64,000 nucleotides of DNA, taken from assembly GCA_027306995.1 (NCBI GenBank), contig DAHUXS010000018.1:1-64000 (forward strand), given 5' to 3'. Shown here one piece after another: positions 1 through 10,471 of this stretch. Both the position numbers and the translations under genes were made by a program. The DNA comes from Lysobacter sp. GTDB taxonomy: Bacteria > Pseudomonadota > Gammaproteobacteria > Xanthomonadales > Xanthomonadaceae. Under the pieces are notes generated by a model that ran no database searches, had not been told where the DNA came from, and saw only the letters and a program-made list of their open reading frames with translations. The number at the start of each line of letters is the position of its first letter. Within the stretch, counting starts at the first letter, position 1.

Positions 1-1335
<1,335 letters not shown>

Positions 1336-1362
1336 GAAATCCGTCTGTCATTCGCGACACCG

Positions 1363-1391
1363 AAAACCCCCGCAGCGATGCGGGGGTTTTT
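1363..1391 (+). terminator. Intrinsic terminator after groEL
   Basis: A 12-bp perfect stem (AAAACCCCCGCA / TGCGGGGGTTTT) around a GCGA loop, followed by a T-rich stretch. It ends the groEL transcript. Confidence 0.92.
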
Positions 1392-1479
1392 GTTTGCCAC
1401 GGCGCGGGCGGGAGTGGCATCCGGCAGATTGGCTTTTCTGCGATAGTGCGCCTTCATCCCAGCCAGTGAGGTTCGGTCC

Positions 1480-1962
1480 GTGAACATGCCTTCGATCAAG
1501 ATGATGGTGTTGGTTTCGATCACCCTCGGATGCGCCGGCGTTGCGATGCCGGCATTCGCGCAATCGCATGCGCCTGTAACGAAAAACCTCGCGCAGCTTC
1601 CGCAAAGCGACGTGACGCTGGTGGAACGCGTGAATCAGCTCGAGAGCATGGTGAAGACGTTGCAGGCACGCCTGGCCGATGACGAGGCCAAGCTCAAGAA
1701 GGCCGGGGATGCCGCCAACCAGGCCAACCTCGGCGTGGGTCTGGTGAACAGCGGGCTGGGCAAGCAGGTGGAAAACATCAAGGCGGAGGAGGCGCAGGTC
1801 GAGCAGAAACAGGCGCAAGCCGGGCAAAAACTGGACGCGCTGACTGCCCGGTTCAACAGCCACAACCATCGCTACAACACGCTGGAGCTGATCCTGCACC
1901 CGGACAACAGCATCAAGACCTTGACCTACAAGGTGGGGAACACGATGGGGCCGAACAACTGA
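1480..1962 (+). CDS. Small periplasmic coiled-coil protein, unknown function
   Basis: 160 residues with a GTG start; an ATG two codons in is the alternative. A Sec signal peptide is visible (hydrophobic residues 7-22, then AMPAFAQ). Residues about 45-120 are a long heptad-like helix rich in Leu, Lys, Glu and Gln (LVERVNQLESMVKTLQARL), so the mature protein is probably an elongated periplasmic coiled coil. It ends 27 bases before the sensor kinase gene and may be co-transcribed with it. The length recalls periplasmic chaperones of envelope-stress regulons such as Spy, but no LTxxQ motif is seen. I do not recognise the family. Confidence 0.7.
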   Translation: MNMPSIKMMVLVSITLGCAGVAMPAFAQSHAPVTKNLAQLPQSDVTLVERVNQLESMVKTLQARLADDEAKLKKAGDAANQANLGVGLVNSGLGKQVENIKAEEAQVEQKQAQAGQKLDALTARFNSHNHRYNTLELILHPDNSIKTLTYKVGNTMGPNN

Positions 1963-1989
1963 CGGACGCGCGCTAGCGCAAGTTCCCGC

Positions 1990-3375
1990 ATGAGGGTCTC
2001 CATCAGCCAACGCATTTTCCTCGCGACCTTCGGTGCGGCGTTGCTGATGGCGATCGTGGGCCTGGAAGTGGTGCGCTGGGCCTTGCTTGACAATTTTTCG
2101 GAGCGGCTGTATTCGCTCGATGCGCAGTGGCGCGAACTGGAGCCATTGGAGAATCGGCTCGGCGAACGCTATCAGGCCGCGGGCGGCTGGGATTTCCTGC
2201 CCGCCGATGCGGCCGCGCGCAAATACTGGTTGCGCGACGCCCTGACCGAAGCGAAGACGAACCCCACGCTGGGGCAACGCATCGCGCTGTTCGACCAGGA
2301 CGATCACTACCTGGCCGGCATCCGGCCGGCGCGACCGCTCATCGTGTTCGCGTCGATCAATACCTGGGTGCATCCATTGCGCGTGCAGGGACGGACGATC
2401 GGCGCTCTGCAGATCGCGGCACCCGCGCACGCGGAAGACGAGTTGGCAGTGGCCTTCCTGATGGACCAGCAGGAGCATCTGCTCATGCTCGGGGTGTTCG
2501 CCATCCTGGCCATGGCCGCCGTGTCCTTGTTGCTGGCAGCGCGCATCCGCAAGCCGGTTCGCGAACTCGTCAACGGTGCCCGCAGGCTGGAGAACGGCGA
2601 ATTCGACACGCGCCTGGACGCGACCCGCAGCGATGAACTGGGCGAGTTGGCGCTGGCGTTCAACCGGCTTGCCGCGCGCCTGCAAGCGATGCGCGGTGAG
2701 CAGCGGCGATGGGTCGCCGATACCTCGCATGAACTGCGTACGCCGCTGGCGGTGCTGCAGGCGCAGATCGAGGCGCTGGCCGATGGCGTGCGACCAGCCA
2801 CGCCGAAACACATCCAGTTGATGTCGCGGCAAACCAAGGGGCTGGTGCGCATCGTCGATGACCTGCACATGCTGGCGAAAGCCGATGCGGGGCGATTGGA
2901 TCTGCAGAAAACTTCGTGCGCGGTGTGGCCGCTGGTCGAGGAAGCGACGCAGGCATTCGCCACGCGTTTCCGCGAAGCCGGGTTGGCCGTGTCGTTCACC
3001 GATGTGCCATCGCGTTCGGATGTGTCCGCCGATGCCGATCGCTTGCGCCAGGTGATCGACAATCTGCTCGAGAACAGCCGACGCCATACCGATGCCGGTG
3101 GCCGCATCGAAATCGGCGGTCGCGCGGTCGGGAACGCATTGCTTCTGGATATCGACGACAGCACGCCCGGCGTTCCAGAGGAATCGCTGCCACGACTGGG
3201 CGAACGCTTTTTCCGCGTCGATGCATCGCGTACGCGATCGCAGGGCACGGGCGGGTCCGGGTTGGGCCTGGCGCTGTGTCGCCAGATCATCGAAGCACAC
3301 GACGGCCAGTTGATGTTCGCGGCGTCGCCATTGGGTGGCCTGCGGGCGACCATCGTTCTGCCGCTGGAGGTTTGA
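1990..3375 (+). CDS. baeS: BaeS-like sensor histidine kinase
   Basis: Inner-membrane kinase of an envelope-stress two-component system. Membrane segments lie at residues about 9-31 and 164-186 and enclose a periplasmic sensor region of about 130 residues. A HAMP domain follows (about 185-236), then HisKA with H-box DTSHELRTPLAV (phospho-acceptor His247), an N-box around 357-366 (NLLENSRRHTD), and G-boxes DDSTPGVP and GGSGLGLALC. The unusual DSTPGV in place of DxGxG matches the DSAPGV seen in E. coli BaeS, which is why I assign it there. The partner regulator starts 1 bp after its stop. Length (461 aa) is normal for BaeS. Confidence 0.88.
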   Translation: MRVSISQRIFLATFGAALLMAIVGLEVVRWALLDNFSERLYSLDAQWRELEPLENRLGERYQAAGGWDFLPADAAARKYWLRDALTEAKTNPTLGQRIALFDQDDHYLAGIRPARPLIVFASINTWVHPLRVQGRTIGALQIAAPAHAEDELAVAFLMDQQEHLLMLGVFAILAMAAVSLLLAARIRKPVRELVNGARRLENGEFDTRLDATRSDELGELALAFNRLAARLQAMRGEQRRWVADTSHELRTPLAVLQAQIEALADGVRPATPKHIQLMSRQTKGLVRIVDDLHMLAKADAGRLDLQKTSCAVWPLVEEATQAFATRFREAGLAVSFTDVPSRSDVSADADRLRQVIDNLLENSRRHTDAGGRIEIGGRAVGNALLLDIDDSTPGVPEESLPRLGERFFRVDASRTRSQGTGGSGLGLALCRQIIEAHDGQLMFAASPLGGLRATIVLPLEV

Positions 3376-3376
3376 G

Positions 3377-4054
3377 ATGTCGGCACGCATCCTGATCGCC
3401 GAGGACGAAGCCGACCTGGCAGGCATCGTCCATGATTACGCGGTCGCCGCCGGCTGGTCGGCGGAAATCGTTGGCGATGGCGTCGCCGCGGTGGAACGCG
3501 TGCAGCGTGGTGGCATCGATGTGCTCGTGCTCGATCTCATGTTGCCTGGGCTCGATGGCCTGTCGGTCTGCAAGTCGGTGCGCGAGTCCTGCGACCTGCC
3601 GATCATCATGGTCACGGCGCGGGTGCAGGAAATCGATCGCCTGCTGGGATTGGAGGCGGGCGCGGACGATTACGTCTGCAAGCCCTTCAGTCCGCGCGAA
3701 CTAATCGCCCGCATCAAGGCGGTATTGCGCCGGGTGCAGGTGCAGCCCGGCGCGGTCGTGCGACCGCTGGAAATCGACGAGGCCGCGCATGCTGCACGCG
3801 TGCGTGGGGAGTCCCTGGCGCTGACGCGCGCCGAATTTTCGTTGCTGGCGGCGATGGCGCGTCGTCCCGGGGTCATCCATTCGCGCGCGCAGTTGCTCGA
3901 CTGCCTGAGCCAGGACCGGCTGGATGTCAGCGATCGCGCCATCGATACCCACATCAAGAACCTGCGCCGCAAGTTGCAGCAGATCGCGCCCGACCTCGAG
4001 CTGATCCGCTCGGTCTATGGCGTCGGCTATTGCGTCGAGATCCAGGCCGCATAG
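3377..4054 (+). CDS. baeR: BaeR-like OmpR-family response regulator
   Basis: Cytoplasmic DNA-binding regulator, 225 residues. The receiver domain has acidic pocket residues at E9-D10, phospho-acceptor Asp53 (VLDLMLPG), Thr80 and Lys102 (DDYVCKPFSPRE). A C-terminal winged helix of OmpR type carries DRAIDTHIKNLRRKL and SVYGVGY. The motif CKPFSPRE and the C-terminal spacing match BaeR. I chose the ATG at 3377 because it follows GGAGG and lies just past the kinase stop. An upstream in-frame ATG would overlap the kinase and is unlikely. By family it would bind promoters of efflux genes; the mdtABC-like operon 1.9 kb downstream is a natural target candidate. Confidence 0.9.
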   Translation: MSARILIAEDEADLAGIVHDYAVAAGWSAEIVGDGVAAVERVQRGGIDVLVLDLMLPGLDGLSVCKSVRESCDLPIIMVTARVQEIDRLLGLEAGADDYVCKPFSPRELIARIKAVLRRVQVQPGAVVRPLEIDEAAHAARVRGESLALTRAEFSLLAAMARRPGVIHSRAQLLDCLSQDRLDVSDRAIDTHIKNLRRKLQQIAPDLELIRSVYGVGYCVEIQAA

Positions 4055-4129
4055 CGCCGCACATAATTTCCCCACATTTGCCCGGGACGATGCCTGCCAT
4101 CCATCCAGATGACCTGCAGGCATGTACCC

Positions 4130-5224
4130 ATGGAACTGAAACGCATATTCAAACCCCGTCGCCTCGCGATCGGCATCGCCGCCGTCGGGGCGCTTTCGGC
4201 AGCAGTGGCGATCGCACTGGCAGCGCAGAAGCCCGGCGACGGGCCGCCGCAAAAGGACATGGCCATCGACGCCGCTGCACGGAAAGAGGCGGTCGAGCAT
4301 GCCGCTGCGTTGCTGCAAGCGCGCTATGTCTATGCCGATAAGGGCGCGACCATCGCCGCCGAATTGCGCAAGCGGCTGCAGACCGGACGTTACGACGGCA
4401 TCACCAGCGCCGATGCCTTCGCACACAAGCTCACCGATGAACTCTCGGAGTTGTCGCACGACAAGCACATGGAGCTGCGGTATTTCGAGGCGGCGGTTCC
4501 CGAAACCGGAAACGGCGAGCCGTCCGCGGAGGAACGCGAGCAGGAACTGTTCGAAATGCGCTGGATGAATGGTGGAGTGGATTCCGTGCGTCGCCTGCCG
4601 GGCAATCTCGGTTACATCGAGATCCGTGCATTCACTCGCCCGCAGGTGGCGGCTTCGCGCATTGCCGCGGCGATGGGGCTGGTCGCCGAGACCAAGGGAT
4701 TGATCATCGATCTGCGTCGCTGCCACGGCGGCGATCCGGACACGGTGCTGCAGGCGGCCAGTTATCTCTACGACGTTCCGACCCATCTCAATGACGTCTA
4801 CGAGCGCTATACCAACAGCACGGAAAAACGCTGGACGGGCGATGTGACCGGGCCGCGCTACGGTGTCCAGCGCAAGCTTTACCTTCTCACCAGTCCTGAA
4901 ACGATCTCCGGCTGCGAGGATTTCGCCTACGCATTGCAGGCGAACCACCGGGCGGTGATTGTTGGCGAGACCACGGCGGGCGCGGCGAATGGCGGCAGTC
5001 CGCAGCGTCTGGGCGCGCATTTCATGATGTTCGTGCCGACCTTCCGGCCGACCAATGCGGTCACGGGCAAGGACTGGGAAGGCGTCGGTGTCGTGCCGGA
5101 CCACGCGGTTTCCACCAACAAGGCGCTTGAGGCCGCGCAGAAGGATCTGTTGCAGGCGCTGATCCCGGTCGAGACCAATCCGATGGCCAAGGAGAAACTG
5201 CAGAGCGCGCTGAGAGATCTTTGA
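4130..5224 (+). CDS. S41 family (tail-specific/IRBP-like) serine peptidase, membrane-anchored or secreted
   Basis: 364 residues. A hydrophobic N-terminal segment (about residues 14-33, IGIAAVGALSAAVAIALAA) is a signal anchor or signal peptide, so the enzyme acts in the periplasm. An N-terminal helical region of IRBP type is followed by the S41 core with LGYIEIRAF, GLIIDLRRCHGGD and the catalytic serine motif SPETISGCEDF (Ser260 from this start). No PDZ domain is obvious, which fits the IRBP-like subgroup rather than CtpA. An ATG at 4109 is an alternative start; I prefer 4130 because it puts the positive and hydrophobic parts in signal-peptide order. Substrate unknown. Confidence 0.85.
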   Translation: MELKRIFKPRRLAIGIAAVGALSAAVAIALAAQKPGDGPPQKDMAIDAAARKEAVEHAAALLQARYVYADKGATIAAELRKRLQTGRYDGITSADAFAHKLTDELSELSHDKHMELRYFEAAVPETGNGEPSAEEREQELFEMRWMNGGVDSVRRLPGNLGYIEIRAFTRPQVAASRIAAAMGLVAETKGLIIDLRRCHGGDPDTVLQAASYLYDVPTHLNDVYERYTNSTEKRWTGDVTGPRYGVQRKLYLLTSPETISGCEDFAYALQANHRAVIVGETTAGAANGGSPQRLGAHFMMFVPTFRPTNAVTGKDWEGVGVVPDHAVSTNKALEAAQKDLLQALIPVETNPMAKEKLQSALRDL

Positions 5225-5308
5225 ATGACGTGAAGGATGATATGGTGCCGTCAGGAATTTCGATTTCCGGCAGGAAGCCTTGGGATGCTGATCTCACGAG
5301 GAGTCCGC

Positions 5309-5803
5309 ATGAAAGCGACATTGACGGCACTGTTGACCGCAATCGTTCTCCACGTCGCACCCGCACATGCCGCGCCAGCTGCCGGATCGCCATTGGCCGG
5401 TCATTGGGTATTGGACACGAACAGCCTGCTGGCGCCACCGGAAGCGCGACCGAAGAGCGTCACCCTGGATTTCGCCACTGCACCCGACGGCAAATGGACA
5501 ACCCGCGTCGACATCGTCGACCCGAGTGGCAACAAGATGCAGGGAGAATCCATGCTGTCCCTCGATGGCACGCCCGGCCGAGCCACCGGCAATTATTGGG
5601 TCGATGTCATCGCCGCGAAGATGCCCGCGCCCAACGTGTTGGTGATGCAGTTCGTCTACCAGGGCATTCCGAGGTCGACGCGGGTGTATTCCGTGAGCGC
5701 GGACGGCAAGGTCCTGACCGAGACCGAGGCGTATTTCAAACCGGATGGAACGCCGATGTTGCGCACGGCATTGTTCAATCGCGACCCCGGACATCATCCC
5801 TGA
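5309..5803 (+). CDS. Secreted protein of unknown function
   Basis: 164 residues, starting at an ATG preceded by ACGAGGAG at good spacing. A clear signal peptide is present (MKATLTALLTAIVLHVAPAHA, cleavage after AHA). The mature part reads as beta strands: GHWVLDTNSL, TLDFATAPDGKWTTRVDI, NVLVMQFVYQG, STRVYSVSADGKVLTETEAYF. This suggests a small beta-sandwich or lipocalin-like fold, but I recognise no family motif. It is a single gene with its own downstream terminator, lying between the peptidase and the efflux operon. Confidence 0.75.
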   Translation: MKATLTALLTAIVLHVAPAHAAPAAGSPLAGHWVLDTNSLLAPPEARPKSVTLDFATAPDGKWTTRVDIVDPSGNKMQGESMLSLDGTPGRATGNYWVDVIAAKMPAPNVLVMQFVYQGIPRSTRVYSVSADGKVLTETEAYFKPDGTPMLRTALFNRDPGHHP

Positions 5804-5807
5804 CAGG

Positions 5808-5834
5808 AAAACCCCGCGGAAATGCGGGGTTTTT
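5808..5834 (+). terminator. Intrinsic terminator before the efflux operon
   Basis: Stem AAAACCCCGC / GCGGGGTTTT with a 6-nt loop and a T5 tract. It separates the secreted-protein gene from the pump operon, so the pump needs its own promoter in 5835-5933. Confidence 0.9.
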
Positions 5835-5933
5835 GTTTGTCGGCCGACATGCCCGTGCCGTAAGTCATGGTCAACGTGACGCATTCATGCGCGTTGATTT
5901 AGCATCGTTCCAATTCCGTGCGGAATCCTGCGC

Positions 5934-7310
5934 ATGTCAGATTCAAATCCTTCCTCCGCCCCGTCCAGAACCGGCGGCCCGCGTCTTCCGCAGAAATCCC
6001 CGAATTCGCGCCGCAATGCGATCCTGGTGATCGCGATCCTTGCGTTGGTCGGGTTGGTGGCGTGGTGGTTCTTCGGTCGCAGCAGCGGCGATGCACAGGG
6101 ACAAGGACAGGGACGACAAGGTTCAGCTGGCAGTCGGAGTGGTCAACGCGGTGCTGCTGCGATGGCCGGCGGTCGCAGCGGGCGTGGACGGCCATCGGCG
6201 ACGGTCGGCACGGCCAAGGTCGAGAAGACCGATGTGCCGCTGACCATCAGCGCGATCGGCACGGTGCAACCGACGGTCACGGCGACGGTGCGCAGCCAGA
6301 TCTCCGGCGTGCTCAAGGCGATCTATTTCAAGGAAGGCCAGTTGGTCAGCAAGGGCCAGGCACTGGCGCAGGTCGATTCCGGCCCGACGTCGCAGGCCGT
6401 GGCGCAGGCGCAGGGCACGCTGGCGCGCGACACCGCGCAACTCGCGGTCGCACGCATGGACCTGAAGCGTTACCAGACGCTGCTGGCACAGGATTCGATC
6501 GCCAAGCAGCAGGTCGATACCCAGGCGGCATTGGTGAAGCAACTTGAAGGCACCGTGCAAGCCGACAAGGCGGCATCGGGTACGGCGCAGATCAACCTCG
6601 GTTACACCACGCTGCGGGCGCCGGTGAGCGGGCGCGTCGGTTTGCGTCAGGCCGACATCGGCAATTACGTGTCGCCGGGCGATGCCAACGGTGTCGCGAT
6701 CGTGACGGTGGAATCGCCGATCGACGTTGAGTTCTCGTTGCCGCAGGCGCAGATCGGCCAGGTGCGCGAAGCCAGCCGCAGCGGTACGTTGCCGGCGGTT
6801 GCGCTCGACCAGGCGGGCAAGAACGAACTCGCGCAGGGCAGCTTCCTCACCCTCAACAACGTGATCGATTCGACCACCGGCACGCTGAAAGCCAAGGCGC
6901 GTTTCGAGAACCACGATGGCGCGTTGTTCCCGAGCCAATTCGTGAACATCCGTTTGCAGGTCGGCACTGCCGACCAGGCGGTCGTGGTGCCGGTGAGCGC
7001 GGTGCGTTACGGACCCAATGGCAGTTTCGTGTTCACCCTGCAATCCGACGAGACCGCGAAGCTGGTGAACGTCACCACCGGCGCGACGGTCGGCGACAAG
7101 ATCGTGATCGCCAAAGGATTGAACGGCGGCGAGACGGTAATCACCGAAGGCGCCGACCGCATCGATGACGGATCGAAGGTGACGCTGGCGGATACCAGCG
7201 GCGCCGGCGCGACGCCGGGCGCTAATGGCGGTGGCCAGCATCGTCGTCGCAATGCTGCGCAAGGGGACACACAAGGTGGTGGACAGCGCCAGGCGACGAC
7301 ATCGCCGTGA
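5934..7310 (+). CDS. mdtA: MdtA-like periplasmic adaptor of an RND efflux pump
   Basis: 458 residues. One N-terminal membrane anchor (about 28-47), a Gly/Gln/Arg-rich linker (about 50-88), then the adaptor core. Lipoyl half-motifs ([19 protein letters not shown] and [18 protein letters not shown]) flank an alpha-helical hairpin rich in Ala/Gln. The C-terminal barrel has [15 protein letters not shown]. It bridges the RND trimer and the outer-membrane channel. The stop overlaps the next start (GTGA), so translation is coupled. The linker and segments such as GTLAR/RDLKRYQ resemble E. coli MdtA. It lacks a lipobox, unlike AcrA. Confidence 0.9.
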   Translation: MSDSNPSSAPSRTGGPRLPQKSPNSRRNAILVIAILALVGLVAWWFFGRSSGDAQGQGQGRQGSAGSRSGQRGAAAMAGGRSGRGRPSATVGTAKVEKTDVPLTISAIGTVQPTVTATVRSQISGVLKAIYFKEGQLVSKGQALAQVDSGPTSQAVAQAQGTLARDTAQLAVARMDLKRYQTLLAQDSIAKQQVDTQAALVKQLEGTVQADKAASGTAQINLGYTTLRAPVSGRVGLRQADIGNYVSPGDANGVAIVTVESPIDVEFSLPQAQIGQVREASRSGTLPAVALDQAGKNELAQGSFLTLNNVIDSTTGTLKAKARFENHDGALFPSQFVNIRLQVGTADQAVVVPVSAVRYGPNGSFVFTLQSDETAKLVNVTTGATVGDKIVIAKGLNGGETVITEGADRIDDGSKVTLADTSGAGATPGANGGGQHRRRNAAQGDTQGGGQRQATTSP

Positions 7311-10300
7311 GCGATATCGACACGCCGCCGCCGGGCGACGCGATCTCGCAGTCGCACGCGAACAATCCGTCGCGACCGTTCATCGAACGACCGGTGGCGA
7401 CGTCGTTGTTCATGCTGGCGATCCTGCTCGCCGGCATCATCGCCTTGCGCATGCTGCCGTTGTCGGCGCTGCCGGAAGTCGATTACCCGACCATCCAGGT
7501 CAGCACGCTGTATCCGGGCGCCAGTCCCGACGTGATGGCGATGACGGTGACGGCGCCGCTGGAGCGCCAGTTCGGGCAGATGACGGGATTGACGCGGATG
7601 TCGTCGGTATCGTCGGGCGGCGCCAGCATCATCACCCTGCAGTTCAACCTCAACCTGCCATTGGATGTCGCCGAGCAGGAAGTGCAGGCGTCGATGAACG
7701 CCGCGGCGACGATGCTGCCGAGCGATCTGCCGGCGCCACCGGTGTACGCCAAGGTGAATCCCGCCGACGCGCCGATCATGACGATCGCGGTGACGTCGAA
7801 GACGCGCACCTTGTCCGATGTGCAGAACCTGGTGTCGCAGCGCGTGGCCAACAAGCTCGCGCAGGTGTCCGGCGTCGGCCTGGTGTCGATGTCGGCGGGC
7901 CAGCGTCCGGCGGTGCGCATCCAGGCCAACGTCCCGGCGCTCGCGGCGCAAGGACTGACGCTGGAGAACATCCGCACGGCGATTTCCTCGGCGAACGCCA
8001 ATGGCGCCAAGGGCAGTTTCGACGGGCCGACGCGCAGTTGGTCGATCGACGCCAATGACCAGCTGTCGACGGTCGACGATTACAAGACGCTGATCGTCGG
8101 CTACAACGGCGGTGCGGCGGTGCGCCTGTCCGATGTCGCCAGCGTGGTCGATGCCTCGGAGAACGCCCGCATCGGCGCGTGGATGAATCGCCAGCCCGGC
8201 ATCATCGTCGATATCCAGCGCCAGCCCGGCGCGAATGTCATCGCGACGGTCGACGCAATCCAGAAGGCGCTGCCCGATCTCGAGCAGACCCTGCCGGAAG
8301 ACGTCCACGTCAAGGTGCTGGCCGACCGCACCACCGGCATTCGCGCTTCTGTCGCCGACGTCGAATTCGAACTGGTGCTCGCCGTCGTGCTGGTGGTGAT
8401 CGCAATCTTCCTGTTCCTCGGTTCGCCGCAGGCGACGCTGATCGCCGCGATCTCGGTGCCGTTGTCGCTGGTCGGCAGTTTCGCCGCGATGTATTTCCTC
8501 GGCTTCTCGCTCAACAACCTCACGCTGATGGCGCTGACCATCGCCAGTGGTTTCGTGGTCGACGACGCCATCGTGGTGATCGAGAACATCTCGCGCCACG
8601 TCGAGAATGGCGATTCGCCGATGGAGGCCGCGCTCAAGGGTTCGCGCGAGATCGGCTTCACCATCATCTCGCTGACCATCAGCCTGGTCGCGGTGCTGAT
8701 CCCGCTGCTGTTCATGGGCGATGTGGTCGGTCGCCTGTTCCGCGAGTTCGCCATCTCGCTGGCGGTGACCATCCTGATTTCCGCGGTGGTGTCGCTGACC
8801 TTGGTGCCGATGTTGGCCGCGCGCTGGTTGAAGCCGGGCAATCATGAAGAGCAGGCGCCGAAGTTCGTGCGTTCCTCGCTGCACCTGATCGATCGCGTCG
8901 GCGCCTGGTATGCGCGCACGCTGGACGGCGTGATCGCGCGCAGCCGCCTGATGTTGGTGCTGTTCGCGGCGACGCTGGTGCTCACCGGCCTGCTGTTCTG
9001 GCTGATTCCCAAGGGCCTGTTCCCCGAGCAGGACACCGGGCAGCTGCAGGCGACGGTGGTGGCCGGGCAGGGTGTGTCGTTCGCGCGCATGGCCGAGTTG
9101 CAACAGCAGGTCGCCGACGAGGTGCTGAAGGATGGCGATGTCGAATCGCTGAGCTCCAACATCGGCGTCGACGGCCAGAACATCACGCTCAACCAGGGGC
9201 GGATGCTCATCAATCTGAAGCCGAAGGACGCGCGCAAGGATCATCAGGACGAGACGATGGCGCGCCTGCTCGCTGTCGTGCACGACAAGATCCCCGGCGT
9301 CACGTTCTACCTGCGCCCGGTGCAGGACCTGACCATCGATGCCGAGAACGGCCCGACGCAATATCGCTTCGCGCTGCAGGGCGCGACCCAGGCGGAAGTG
9401 AACAGCGCCAGCCTCGATCTGGTGCGCGCGCTGCAGTCGGTGCCGGAGTTGCGCAATCCGGTCAGCGACGTGCAGATGGAAGGCAATTCGGTCACCGTCA
9501 ACGTCGATCGCGATGCCGCCGCGCGCGTCGGGGTGACGGCGGCTGCGGTCGATGCCGCGCTCTACGATGCCTTCGGCCAACGCATCATCTCGACCATCTT
9601 CACCCCGTCGACGCAGTACCGCGTGATCCTCGAGGCGATGCCGAACATGCTGATCGGCCCGGAAGCCTTGCAGAAGGTCTACGTCGCCGGCAGCGGCGGC
9701 ACCAGCATCCCGCTGTCGTCGATCGCTACGATCGCCACCGGCAATTCCTCGCTGGCGGTGATGCGCGCGCAGCAGTTCCCGGCATCGATCGTCGGCTTCG
9801 ATCTCGCGCCGGGCGTGTCGTTGGGCAAGGCGGTGGACGCGATCACCGCGACCGAAGCCAAGATCGGCATGCCGGCGGGCATCAGCACGCAGTTCCTCGG
9901 CGCATCCAACGCCTTCCGCGCGTCGCTGGCCAACGAAGGCTGGCTGATCCTCGCCGCCATCGTCTGCGTCTACATCGTGCTCGGCGTGCTTTACGAGAGC
10001 TACATCCATCCCATCACGATTCTCTCGACCTTGCCATCGGCCGGCCTCGGTGCGTTGCTGGCGCTGTTGCTCACCGGCAGCGACCTCGGCGTGATCGGCA
10101 TCATTGGTATTGTCTTGTTGATTGGCATCGTCAAGAAGAATGCGATCATGATGATCGACTTCGCGATCGCCGCGCAGCGCGACGATGGCAAGCCACCACT
10201 CAATGCCATCCGCGAAGCGGCTGCGCTGCGCTTCCGCCCGATCATGATGACGACGTTCGCGGCCTTGTTCGCCGCGTTGCCGCTGATCTTCGGCGGCGGC

Positions 10301-10471
10301 ATGGGCGCGGAGCTGCGGCGTCCGCTCGGTATCGCGGTGGCTGGTGGCCTGATCATGAGCCAGGCGTTGACGCTGTTCACCACGCCGGTGATCTATCTTG
10401 CCTTCGAAGCGCTTGCCAAGCGTCGCCGTGAACGCATCGAAGCGCGCGCCGCACAAGAGGCTGCGACATGA
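7307..10471 (+). CDS. mdtB: MdtB-like RND multidrug efflux permease
   Basis: 1054 residues, the usual RND length, with twelve predicted membrane segments in two repeats and two large periplasmic loops. Proton-relay acidic pair in TM4 at Asp419-Asp420 ([17 protein letters not shown]). Other family signatures: [21 protein letters not shown] at the N-terminus, [26 protein letters not shown], and [22 protein letters not shown] start overlapping the adaptor stop; its own stop overlaps the next start. In E. coli MdtB and MdtC form a heterotrimer (2:1); the paired permeases here suggest the same. Confidence 0.92.
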   Translation: MSDIDTPPPGDAISQSHANNPSRPFIERPVATSLFMLAILLAGIIALRMLPLSALPEVDYPTIQVSTLYPGASPDVMAMTVTAPLERQFGQMTGLTRMSSVSSGGASIITLQFNLNLPLDVAEQEVQASMNAAATMLPSDLPAPPVYAKVNPADAPIMTIAVTSKTRTLSDVQNLVSQRVANKLAQVSGVGLVSMSAGQRPAVRIQANVPALAAQGLTLENIRTAISSANANGAKGSFDGPTRSWSIDANDQLSTVDDYKTLIVGYNGGAAVRLSDVASVVDASENARIGAWMNRQPGIIVDIQRQPGANVIATVDAIQKALPDLEQTLPEDVHVKVLADRTTGIRASVADVEFELVLAVVLVVIAIFLFLGSPQATLIAAISVPLSLVGSFAAMYFLGFSLNNLTLMALTIASGFVVDDAIVVIENISRHVENGDSPMEAALKGSREIGFTIISLTISLVAVLIPLLFMGDVVGRLFREFAISLAVTILISAVVSLTLVPMLAARWLKPGNHEEQAPKFVRSSLHLIDRVGAWYARTLDGVIARSRLMLVLFAATLVLTGLLFWLIPKGLFPEQDTGQLQATVVAGQGVSFARMAELQQQVADEVLKDGDVESLSSNIGVDGQNITLNQGRMLINLKPKDARKDHQDETMARLLAVVHDKIPGVTFYLRPVQDLTIDAENGPTQYRFALQGATQAEVNSASLDLVRALQSVPELRNPVSDVQMEGNSVTVNVDRDAAARVGVTAAAVDAALYDAFGQRIISTIFTPSTQYRVILEAMPNMLIGPEALQKVYVAGSGGTSIPLSSIATIATGNSSLAVMRAQQFPASIVGFDLAPGVSLGKAVDAITATEAKIGMPAGISTQFLGASNAFRASLANEGWLILAAIVCVYIVLGVLYESYIHPITILSTLPSAGLGALLALLLTGSDLGVIGIIGIVLLIGIVKKNAIMMIDFAIAAQRDDGKPPLNAIREAAALRFRPIMMTTFAALFAALPLIFGGGMGAELRRPLGIAVAGGLIMSQALTLFTTPVIYLAFEALAKRRRERIEARAAQEAAT

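Noticed and set aside
1348..3426. Long open frame on the minus strand opposite the sensor kinase
   Set aside because: Arg/His/Gln-rich translation typical of the antisense of GC-rich genes; the kinase on the plus strand has full domain support.
7007..10456. 1149-codon minus-strand frame opposite the first RND permease
   Set aside because: Antisense artefact of high GC; composition is His/Arg/Asp-rich without any domain, and the permease is certain.
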